Part shown: piece after piece, positions 1 to 5,864 of the stretch
How the letters are laid out: each line of letters starts with the position of its first letter
How positions within the stretch are numbered: position 1 is the first letter of the stretch
Assembly (NCBI GenBank): GCA_937897495.1
Contig: CALCBL010000534.1
Coordinates: 1-6,990 of the forward strand
DNA: 6,990 nt
Direction: 5' to 3'
Origin: an uncultured Burkholderiales bacterium
GTDB lineage: Bacteria; Pseudomonadota; Gammaproteobacteria; Burkholderiales; Burkholderiaceae_C
Made by a program: the position numbers and the translations under genes
Notes under the pieces: generated by a model
Databases searched by the model: none
Told to the model about the DNA's origin: nothing
The model's input: only the letters and a program-made list of their open reading frames with translations

Positions 1-288
1 AACGATGCGGGCTTGCTGACATGGATGGGCCTTGGCCCTTTGGGCCTGGCTTTTTATTTATGGGACGCCGCATTGAAAAATGGCAATGCCCAACACATCG
101 GCTTGCTGAGTTTTTTAACGCCGCTTTGTTCGACCTTGTTGCTGTTGATTGACAGGCAAGAAGCACTCACCAGTGTGGTGGCGTGGGCCGGCGTTTTAAT
201 TGTGGGGGGCGCTTGGTTGGGGCGACCTCAGAATGCAAATGAAGCCGCCAACGATCCTCAATTTGAAATCAAGTCAAACCACACTTAG
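1..288 (+). CDS. EamA/DMT-family transporter, C-terminal part (5' truncated by window)
   Basis: The open frame runs from base 1 with no stop, so this is the last 95 residues of a longer gene; the TTG and ATG codons near the edge are not the real start. The product is very hydrophobic, with about three membrane segments: one around the GLGPLGLAFYLWDAAL stretch, one around GLLSFLTPLCSTLLLLI, and a last one around VVAWAGVLIVGGAWLG. The pattern of a small-residue helix followed by xxxGNA, SFLTPL and a final GxxLIxxGxxL helix is typical of the second EamA repeat of drug/metabolite transporters (10 helices, inner membrane). A polar, charged tail of about 25 residues follows. Such proteins export amino acids or other small metabolites, but the substrate cannot be told from this fragment. 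It converges on ptsI with a 12-bp gap. The family call is fairly sure; specificity is unknown. Confidence 0.8.
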   Translation, partial: NDAGLLTWMGLGPLGLAFYLWDAALKNGNAQHIGLLSFLTPLCSTLLLLIDRQEALTSVVAWAGVLIVGGAWLGRPQNANEAANDPQFEIKSNHT

Positions 289-293
289 TGGGT
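278..293 (-). terminator. weak candidate terminator hairpin at the end of the pts gene set
   Basis: Read on the minus strand just after the ptsI stop, ACC-CAC pairs with GTG-(T)-GGT around a 3-nt loop, giving six base pairs with one bulge. It is followed by a moderately T-rich stretch (TTGACTTGATTT). The hairpin spans the stop codon of the convergent transporter gene, so it could act in both directions. The stem is short and the T run is interrupted, so this is only a candidate. No better terminator is visible near the ptsI 3' end. Confidence 0.25.
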
Positions 294-300
294 CATCGAT

Positions 301-2052
301 CTAGTTGTTCATTAAGCTTGCTGGGTCATCAGACTCCAGCACTTGTTGCGCAAAGGCTTTGAGCTTTTCTGCGTCGGATCGCAAAATTTGCTGTTTAACC
401 TGCAGCACTTGTGAGGGGTGCATGGAAAAACTTTTGAGGCCCATGCCCAACAACAAACGGGTCATGCTGACATCACCCGCCATCTCGCCGCACACCGACA
501 CACTCTTGCCCTGGGCCGCACCCTCGGCAATGGTGTCTGCCACCAGTCGAAGCACCGCAGGGTGCAAGGGGTCGTACAAATGAGCCACACTTTCATCAGC
601 ACGGTCAATGGCCAGCGTGTACTGAATGAGGTCGTTGGTGCCAATCGACAAATAGTCAAAGTGCTTTAAGAACAATTTAAGCGACAAGGCTGCAGCCGGA
701 ATTTCAATCATGGCGCCCAGTTGAACAGGGCCATAGGCCACGCCGCGCACATCCAAATCGTGTTGCGCCTGCTTGACCAAGGCCACGGTCTGATGAATTT
801 CGCTGGCATGCGCCAGCATGGGCACCAGCAAATTCACTTTGCCCAAAGCAGCGGCTCTCAGAATAGCCCGCAGCTGGGTTAAGAACATTTCAGGGTCGGC
901 CAAGCTCCAGCGAATGGCCCGCAAGCCAAGTGCGGGATTTAAATGGGCCGCATCGTGCCGTGCTTCATCTAAAGGTTTGTCTGCGCCCACATCGACTGTG
1001 CGAATGGTGACGGGCAAGCCCTTCATGCCTTCGACGGCACGTCGGTATTGCTCAAACTGTTCTTCTTCATCTGGCAAATGACCTTGCCGGCCCATGAACA
1101 AAAATTCACTGCGAAAAAGTCCAACCCCAACAGCACCCACCAACAAAGCGGCGCTGGCATCTTCAGGCATTTCGATGTTCGCGAGCAATTCAATTTTTTG
1201 GCCATCCAAGGTGACCGAGGGTGTGTGGCGAAGTCGTGTCAGGCGCTCGCGCTCTAAATCACCTTGTCGCTGCTTGAAACCATACTCCGCCAGAATGATG
1301 GAGGAAGGGTCGACAATGACCACGCCCGCATCACCATCAATGATGATCCAGTCATCTTGTCGAATCAATTGGCTGGCGCTGCGCGCACCCACCACCGCAG
1401 GAATGTCTAAGCTTCTGGCCACAATGGCGGTGTGCGAAGTTTTACCGCCAACGTCTGTCACAAAACCAGTGAAGACACTTTGCTTGAATTGCAGCATGTC
1501 GGCAGGCGACAAATCATGGGCTACCAGCACCAAGGGCACGTCCAAGGTGTCGCCCAATTGCAGCTCTTGTTGGGGCCTTGCATGTGGCTTGGTACGCACA
1601 ACCTGCGCGTTGCCGCCTTTTAAAAAATGCAACACACGTTCTGTGACTTGCTCGAGGTCTGACTTGCGCTCGCGCAAATAGGCGTCTTCCATTTCGTCAA
1701 ACTGGCGGCCAATCACTTCCATTTGACTACTGAGCGCCCACTCGGCGTTGTAAAGCCGCGTCTCTATCCAATGCTTCACGCTCAAAGACAAGGTTTCGTC
1801 TTCTAGCAACATCAAGTGAACATCTAGCAAAGCCCCCAACTCGGGTGGTGCATCGGAAGTCAGTTCATTTTGTAGCTTGGTTAACTCTTGGACAACGGCA
1901 TTGCGGGCTGTTCGCAGACGGCCAATTTCTGCGTCAACTTGATCAGGCTGTATGAAGTAGTGGGCAACATCGACGCGGCTCGATGCCACCAGCACCGCGC
2001 GTCCAATGGCGATGCCTCTGGCAACCGCTAGGCCATGAATGCTGAAGGTCAT
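301..2052 (-). CDS. ptsI: Phosphoenolpyruvate-protein phosphotransferase (PTS Enzyme I)
   Basis: Cytoplasmic Enzyme I takes phosphate from phosphoenolpyruvate and passes it to HPr, the first step of the PTS. The 583 residues match the usual family length (about 575). Order seen: N-terminal and HPr-binding helical part (about 1-145), phosphohistidine swivel domain with active His207 in GGKTSHTAIVARS (202-214), then the PEP-binding barrel (about 260-560). Barrel landmarks are Arg314 in GLFRSEFLFM, Arg351 in RTVDVGADK, Glu449 in MIEIPAA, the GTNDLIQYTLAIDR block (471-484) and the catalytic Cys521 in CGEMAGD. All key residues are present, so the enzyme should be active. The ATG shares a 4-nt ATGA overlap with the ptsH stop, and a GGTGAG/GAGGG purine stretch lies 3-5 nt upstream inside ptsH. 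It is the last gene of the set and converges on the EamA-type gene. Confidence 0.97.
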   Translation of the reverse strand: MTFSIHGLAVARGIAIGRAVLVASSRVDVAHYFIQPDQVDAEIGRLRTARNAVVQELTKLQNELTSDAPPELGALLDVHLMLLEDETLSLSVKHWIETRLYNAEWALSSQMEVIGRQFDEMEDAYLRERKSDLEQVTERVLHFLKGGNAQVVRTKPHARPQQELQLGDTLDVPLVLVAHDLSPADMLQFKQSVFTGFVTDVGGKTSHTAIVARSLDIPAVVGARSASQLIRQDDWIIIDGDAGVVIVDPSSIILAEYGFKQRQGDLERERLTRLRHTPSVTLDGQKIELLANIEMPEDASAALLVGAVGVGLFRSEFLFMGRQGHLPDEEEQFEQYRRAVEGMKGLPVTIRTVDVGADKPLDEARHDAAHLNPALGLRAIRWSLADPEMFLTQLRAILRAAALGKVNLLVPMLAHASEIHQTVALVKQAQHDLDVRGVAYGPVQLGAMIEIPAAALSLKLFLKHFDYLSIGTNDLIQYTLAIDRADESVAHLYDPLHPAVLRLVADTIAEGAAQGKSVSVCGEMAGDVSMTRLLLGMGLKSFSMHPSQVLQVKQQILRSDAEKLKAFAQQVLESDDPASLMNN

Positions 2053-2318
2053 TCACCCTCACCAAATTTATCAGCAATCAATGCCAGCACGGCGTCCAAT
2101 GCTTCTTGGGCTTGATCGCCCTCGGTGTCAATGGTGACTTCACTGCCAATGCCGGCTGCCAACATCATCACACCCATGATGCTTTTGGCATTGACTCGGC
2201 GTTCGCCTTTGGTCATCCAAATTTCACAGGGAAAACTACCCGCCAACTTGGTCAATTTGGCGGAGGCACGTGCGTGTAAACCGAGTTTATTGCTGATGGT
2301 CGTGGTGGCTTGAAGCAT
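2049..2318 (-). CDS. ptsH: Phosphocarrier protein HPr
   Basis: HPr is the small cytoplasmic phosphate carrier between Enzyme I and EIIA. The frame is open to an ATG at 2408, but the start at 2318 is chosen because it gives 89 residues (normal HPr size), places the active histidine exactly at His15 (KLGLHARAS) and the regulatory serine exactly at Ser46 (VNAKSIMGVM), and has a clear AGGA ribosome site 7 nt upstream. Ser46 in this context is the target of HPr kinase/phosphorylase (HprK), which many betaproteobacteria carry elsewhere in the genome; hprK is not in this window. The first 32 nt overlap the 3' end of the EIIA gene, and the stop overlaps the ptsI start (ATGA). With no IIB or IIC nearby, the likely role is regulatory rather than sugar uptake. 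Confidence 0.96.
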   Translation of the reverse strand: MLQATTTISNKLGLHARASAKLTKLAGSFPCEIWMTKGERRVNAKSIMGVMMLAAGIGSEVTIDTEGDQAQEALDAVLALIADKFGEGE

Positions 2319-2730
2319 TTCGAGGTCCTGTTTGATTTTGCGGAGCAGTACAGCCGATAGGCATGATGCCTTGAGAGCCGCCCGCTTGCGCACGCGCGGC
2401 CAACGCATCTAAAGTTTCATGGCGATAACAAACGCTTCTAAGCAACATGGGCAAGTTCACACCTGCAAGCAATCGCGTATCAATGCCATCGTTGAGTTTT
2501 TGCGCCACATTGGAGGGTGTGGCGCCAAACACGTCGCTTAAAAGCAGTACTTCTGTGGCATTCAGTTGGGCCATTGCCGCTTTAGCCAGTACCAGGCTTT
2601 CTTCAGGGCTGGCATTGGGCGCTATGTCCAAGGCCTGAACCCCCTCAGCACATTCGGGAAAAACATGCAAAGCGCAATCGCGCAAGGCCGAGGCCAGCGG
2701 GGCGTGTGCGACGATGAGAATTCCAATCAT
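2287..2730 (-). CDS. PTS EIIA component, mannose/fructose (EIIA-Man) family
   Basis: A stand-alone EIIA-Man-type protein of 147 residues that receives phosphate from HPr. The N-terminus MIGILIVAHAPLA puts the phosphorylated histidine at His9 (His10 in the E. coli mannose EIIA). The conserved Asp66 in LSDVFGATPSNVA and the GVNLPML block (90-96) complete the active-site fold. No IIB or IIC subunit follows. In betaproteobacteria such lone EIIA proteins sit next to ptsH and ptsI and are thought to be regulatory. The start overlaps the stop of the MFS gene (ATGA) and has no good ribosome site, pointing to coupled translation. The C-terminal tail from about residue 126 (GCTAPQNQTG and on to a His-rich NASSHHDHQQ end) goes beyond the folded domain; its last ten residues are encoded within the start of ptsH. 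Confidence 0.93.
   Translation of the reverse strand: MIGILIVAHAPLASALRDCALHVFPECAEGVQALDIAPNASPEESLVLAKAAMAQLNATEVLLLSDVFGATPSNVAQKLNDGIDTRLLAGVNLPMLLRSVCYRHETLDALAARAQAGGSQGIMPIGCTAPQNQTGPRNASSHHDHQQ
2326..2329 (-). promoter_or_regulatory. ribosome binding site that sets the ptsH start
   Basis: AGGA on the minus strand stands 7 nt before the ATG at 2318 and lies inside the upstream EIIA gene. It supports the internal ATG over the in-frame upstream ATG at 2408, in agreement with the His15 and Ser46 register of HPr. Confidence 0.6.
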
Positions 2731-3986
2731 GCTGAATTATCGCGGTTTGCCAATTGAAAATAAACATAGGACGCCACGGCGCACAGGCCGAAGACTGAAA
2801 AAGCAGCTTGAAAGGCCAAAACCGGCGGCCATCCAAACGACTTGAACAGGTCAATGCCCAATCCGATGCCCCACTGAACCACAAATACACCGCCGAAGAT
2901 CACGAGGTTGTAGGCAGAGAGCGCGCGGCCTGCCAAATGGGATGGAAAGGCCATGCCCACGGCGGGTTGGGCCAAAGAAACAAAGGTGCTGCTGATGCAA
3001 AACAAACTCAAAGCCAATGCTGTGTTGTCGCCCAATTGTGGCCCCGACACAATGATCCAAGCCAGCACCACGAAGCTAATAGGCTGACCCCATGCAATGA
3101 TTTGATTGGGCAAAATGCCACGCTTTGCCAAACGCGGTGTGATCAAACCCCAGGCCCAGAAAGTCAACAGCATGGCGAGGTTAATGGCAAACAAACCTGT
3201 TGCGGCATCCAGTGGCGAGTAGCCTCCCACCACGGTCATCCATGGCGCGGCCCAAAGCGTCTGAAGGGCCAATAAACCACCGTAGCAAAAAAAACCAATG
3301 GGCGCCATTTGCCAAAAATAGGCGCTGCGCCAAATGGGGCCGTAGCCCTCTTCAGTTTCAATGGCTTTGAGTTGCGGGTCTTGTGGGTCTGTTTCTGGCT
3401 TTTCCCACACGTGGACCAAAATATACATCATGACCATTGACAAAGCTACCAGAACCGCCAAGCCTGCAAAAATGGCGCGCCAGCCCATGATCGGCATCAA
3501 CCATTGGACGGGTAAGGTGGAAGAAAGCATGCCCAAAGAGCCCGTCATCAGCATCCAAGAGTTGGCCCGCAACTGTGCGCCTGGCGCCATCCATCTTCTG
3601 TAGCCCGTTAAGGGTGCCATTAAACAAGCGCTCACCCCCACACCACACAAAACACGGGCCAGCCAAAGGCCCATGAAGCTTTGGGCCAATGCAAAAGCAA
3701 TGCAACCCAATACGGCAACGACCAAGAATGCCAACAAGACTTTTTTAGGGCCATGCTTGTCAAGCCATTTGCCCAAAGGAAGTTGAGTGGCTGCAAATCC
3801 GAGAAAGTAGCCCCCCGCAAGCAAGCCCAGGTCTTGCGCTGAAAGTGCTAATTCCTGAGTCAAAGTGGGTGACAAGGTAGCCGTGATAGCGCGAATCAAA
3901 GCCGATAGAAAGTAAGCAGCCGCAAAGGCCAAGAAGACCCCCAACATGTGTCGGCGTGCCAAGAAGGGGCTGGTCGTTGGGTTCAT
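2727..3986 (-). CDS. MFS transporter, substrate unknown
   Basis: An inner-membrane major facilitator of 419 residues, the normal size for a 12-helix member. After a short polar N-terminus, helix 1 starts near residue 14. The cytoplasmic loop between helices 2 and 3 carries the family motif GKWLDKHGPKK (72-82). An Arg in helix 4 (LARVLCGVGVSACL, 109-122) and the glycine-rich MTGSLGMLSSTLPVQW helix 5 (147-162) follow the MFS plan. A charged central loop (about 194-220) separates the two six-helix halves. I cannot assign a substrate. It has a 4-nt ATGA overlap with the lipoprotein gene at its start and another with the EIIA gene at its end, so it is embedded in the PTS transcript. This invites the idea that PTS phosphorylation state and this transporter are functionally linked, which is inference only. 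Confidence 0.92.
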   Translation of the reverse strand: MNPTTSPFLARRHMLGVFLAFAAAYFLSALIRAITATLSPTLTQELALSAQDLGLLAGGYFLGFAATQLPLGKWLDKHGPKKVLLAFLVVAVLGCIAFALAQSFMGLWLARVLCGVGVSACLMAPLTGYRRWMAPGAQLRANSWMLMTGSLGMLSSTLPVQWLMPIMGWRAIFAGLAVLVALSMVMMYILVHVWEKPETDPQDPQLKAIETEEGYGPIWRSAYFWQMAPIGFFCYGGLLALQTLWAAPWMTVVGGYSPLDAATGLFAINLAMLLTFWAWGLITPRLAKRGILPNQIIAWGQPISFVVLAWIIVSGPQLGDNTALALSLFCISSTFVSLAQPAVGMAFPSHLAGRALSAYNLVIFGGVFVVQWGIGLGIDLFKSFGWPPVLAFQAAFSVFGLCAVASYVYFQLANRDNSA

Positions 3987-4567
3987 GGCAACTTCATACT
4001 TTCAATCAACAGGTCTGCGCTTTGGCTTTGCTTGGGGTCGTGCTTTTGATCTAGCTTTAGATCTTTCTTGTGGCCTTGGTTTTGGTAAACCACCGCATGC
4101 ACCACACGAACAGAATCGCCCTCTAAATGAGCAAACCATACCGCATGGGCACGGACGGGCTCACCCTTGGCCGTTGTACCGATTGCCTTCAAACGAAGCG
4201 CGCCAGGCAAAGCGGTCATTCGGGCAGGCATCCACGTTGCATCTTCAATTTGATTGGCGCGCATGTTTTGCAGGGTGGCTTGGCGCCAACCTTTCAAAAG
4301 CTCTGTGCGGTCGGCATCTGCGCTTAGCTTGGCGGACATAACCGCCCAGACGGCATCGCCAGCCTCGCACCCCACCACCGACAACTCTAAGGTTTGACCG
4401 GCCATGCTGACCGGCTTGGTCGTTTTGTCAGGTTTGCAGGGCAACTCAAAGCTGAGCGTGGTTTCTGGCATTTGGACATTTCGCCAATTCAAACTGGGCT
4501 GGCATGCGCTGAGTCCCAGAACTGAGAAAAAAATCGCTGCTGCATTCTTCAAGAAAATTTTGCGCAT
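3983..4567 (-). CDS. Small lipoprotein of unknown function
   Basis: The first gene of the PTS set encodes 194 residues. It begins with a lipoprotein signal: MRK, a hydrophobic stretch, then the lipobox LSAC with Cys22 as the lipidated residue and QPS after it, so it probably ends up in the outer or inner membrane facing the periplasm. The start at 4567 is chosen over the in-frame ATG at 4798 because only it yields a proper signal peptide and because the longer form would overlap the divergent CoA-transferase. The mature part has two further cysteines (Cys44 and Cys67) that could form a disulfide, beta-rich stretches, and a Lys/Asp/Gln-rich segment (about 167-183) near the C-terminus. I do not recognise a family. 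Its stop overlaps the MFS start (ATGA). No ribosome site precedes the ATG. Confidence 0.85.
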   Translation of the reverse strand: MRKIFLKNAAAIFFSVLGLSACQPSLNWRNVQMPETTLSFELPCKPDKTTKPVSMAGQTLELSVVGCEAGDAVWAVMSAKLSADADRTELLKGWRQATLQNMRANQIEDATWMPARMTALPGALRLKAIGTTAKGEPVRAHAVWFAHLEGDSVRVVHAVVYQNQGHKKDLKLDQKHDPKQSQSADLLIESMKLP

Positions 4568-4573
4568 GGTCTG

Positions 4574-4579
4574 ATTATC
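4574..4579 (-). promoter_or_regulatory. candidate -10 element for the lipoprotein-MFS-PTS gene set
   Basis: GATAAT on the minus strand (5 of 6 matches to TATAAT) ends 6 nt before the lipoprotein ATG. A normal start of transcription about 7 nt after the hexamer would fall on or beside the A of the ATG, giving a leaderless mRNA; the lack of any ribosome site in front of this ATG agrees. No good -35 hexamer is visible at the usual spacing. Inference from sequence only. Confidence 0.45.
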
Positions 4580-4607
4580 AACGCGAGCATGTAACTTTAT
4601 TTTTCGC

Positions 4608-4613
4608 GACAAT
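4608..4613 (+). promoter_or_regulatory. candidate -10 element for the CoA-transferase operon
   Basis: GACAAT (4 of 6 matches to TATAAT) ends 6 nt before the CoA-transferase ATG, so transcription could begin at or next to the start codon. The only purine-rich site, GAGGG at 4614-4618, is one base from the ATG, too close to act as a normal ribosome site. I see no convincing -35 box. It shares the 52-bp divergent region with the promoter of the opposite set. Confidence 0.35.
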
Positions 4614-4619
4614 GAGGGC

Positions 4620-5864
4620 ATGAACTCACTAGACGGCATCCGTATCCTTGACCTTTCCCGTGTCCTCGCGGGCCCTTGGTGTACCCAAACTTTGGCCGAT
4701 CTTGGGGCCGATGTGATCAAAATCGAGCGACCCGGCGCCGGCGATGACACGCGCACCTGGGGCCCTCCCTTCCTCAAAGATGCCGCAGGCGCTGACACGC
4801 CTGAAGCAGCCTATTACTTAGGAGCCAATAGAAATAAGCGCTCACTTACATGCGATATTTCCAAGCCTGAAGGTCAAGCTTTGATCCGTGAATTGGTGAC
4901 GCACTGCGATGTCTTCATTGAAAACTTCAAGGTCGGTGACATGGCTCGTTATGGCCTGGACTACCCCAGTTTGAAGGCCATCAACCCACGGCTTGTGTAT
5001 TGCAGCGTCACAGGCTTTGGACAAACCGGCCCGTACAGCGACCGGGCTGGTTATGACTATGCTGTCCAAGGCATTGGTGGCTTGATGAGTGTCACAGGCG
5101 AGCGCGATGATCTTGGCGGTGGCCCGCAAAAAGTAGGCGTTGCTGTGGCCGATTTGTTCACGGGCATGTATGCCACCGTTGGCATTTTGGCCGCCTTGCG
5201 GCATGCCGAAAAAACAGGTGAGGGCCAGTATGTCGACATGGCTTTGTTGGACACGCAAGTGGCCATGCTGGCCAACTTAGGCGCCAACTATTTGGTCAGT
5301 GGCAAAACCCCCGGCCGCGCGGGCAATGCCCACCAAAACATCGTTCCTTATCAAGTGTTTGAAGTGAAGCCCGCATTGAATGCCGAGCCTGAGGCGCGCG
5401 ATCATCTGATTTTGGCTGTCGGCAACGATGGGCAGTTTGCCAAGTTTTGTGATGTGGCCGGTCACCCCGAATTGGCCAGTGATCCACGATTTAGCAAGAA
5501 CACTGAGCGCGTGAAAAACAGACACGTGCTGGTGCCAATGCTCGAGAACATCATGATGAAGCGAACCAAAGCGCAATGGCTGCCCGCCCTTGAATCGGCC
5601 AAGGTTCCTTGCGGCGCCATCAACAATCTGTCAGAGGTGTTCGAAGATCCCCAAGTGGTAGCGCGCAACATGATTGACACTTGGCAGCACCCTCATCAAA
5701 AAGATTTGCGCTTGGTGGCCAGTCCTTTGAAGCTCAGCCTCACACCTGTCCGGCAAGACCATGCGCCGCCTCAATTGGGGCAACACACCGCACAACTGCT
5801 GAACGAAGTGCTGGGCTACAGCGATGCACAGATTGAACGGCTTCAAAGCAAAGGCGTGATCTGA
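4620..5864 (+). CDS. CaiB/BaiF family (class III) CoA-transferase
   Basis: A cytoplasmic enzyme that moves coenzyme A between carboxylic acids, for example from a CoA thioester donor to an organic acid. The 414 residues fit the family (about 390-430). The N-terminus GIRILDLSRVLAGPWCTQTLADLGADVIKIERP (6-38) is the hallmark Rossmann-type CoA-binding start. The block RNKRSLTCDI (71-80), the ENFK segment (101-104) and the SVTGFGQTGPYSDRAGYD block (129-146) follow. The catalytic aspartate, which forms the acyl anhydride and glutamyl-CoA-like intermediates' equivalent in this class, is Asp178 in VAVADLFTGMYA. The C-terminal domain closes with GxxT and a usual helical end. The substrate pair is not readable; relatives act on succinate, glutarate, oxalate, carnitine and others. 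The next gene overlaps its stop by one base. Confidence 0.94.
   Translation: MNSLDGIRILDLSRVLAGPWCTQTLADLGADVIKIERPGAGDDTRTWGPPFLKDAAGADTPEAAYYLGANRNKRSLTCDISKPEGQALIRELVTHCDVFIENFKVGDMARYGLDYPSLKAINPRLVYCSVTGFGQTGPYSDRAGYDYAVQGIGGLMSVTGERDDLGGGPQKVGVAVADLFTGMYATVGILAALRHAEKTGEGQYVDMALLDTQVAMLANLGANYLVSGKTPGRAGNAHQNIVPYQVFEVKPALNAEPEARDHLILAVGNDGQFAKFCDVAGHPELASDPRFSKNTERVKNRHVLVPMLENIMMKRTKAQWLPALESAKVPCGAINNLSEVFEDPQVVARNMIDTWQHPHQKDLRLVASPLKLSLTPVRQDHAPPQLGQHTAQLLNEVLGYSDAQIERLQSKGVI

Noticed and set aside
289..329. Repeated TGGGTCATC near the ptsI stop
   Set aside because: A 9-bp match between one intergenic and one coding copy with no further extension; likely chance.
1094..1681. 195-residue plus-strand open frame opposite ptsI
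   Set aside because: It lies wholly antisense to an unmistakable Enzyme I, is rich in Ser/Thr/Arg with no recognisable domain, and is explained by codon bias of ptsI.
2049..2408. Longer HPr with 30 extra N-terminal residues
   Set aside because: The extension is basic, unlike any HPr, overlaps the EIIA gene far more, and breaks the His15/Ser46 register; the internal ATG has an AGGA site.
2808..3275. 155-residue plus-strand open frame opposite the MFS gene
   Set aside because: Gln/His/Arg-rich low-quality translation that mirrors the hydrophobic codons of the MFS protein; no domain or convincing ribosome site.
4048..4063. Perfect 6-bp inverted repeat GATCTA-GCTT-TAGATC followed by TTTCTT on the plus strand
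   Set aside because: Looks like a small terminator on the plus strand, but no plus-strand gene ends here; it sits inside the lipoprotein's charged segment and is more likely incidental.
3946..4341. 131-residue plus-strand open frame opposite the lipoprotein and MFS start
   Set aside because: Antisense to two well-supported genes, with no motif; shadow frame.
3983..4798. Longer lipoprotein gene starting at 4798
   Set aside because: The added 77 residues are antisense to the CoA-transferase start and would bury the signal peptide and lipobox in mid-protein.
4842..5258. 138-residue minus-strand open frame inside the CoA-transferase
   Set aside because: Antisense to conserved CoA-transferase blocks including the catalytic Asp; no domain of its own.
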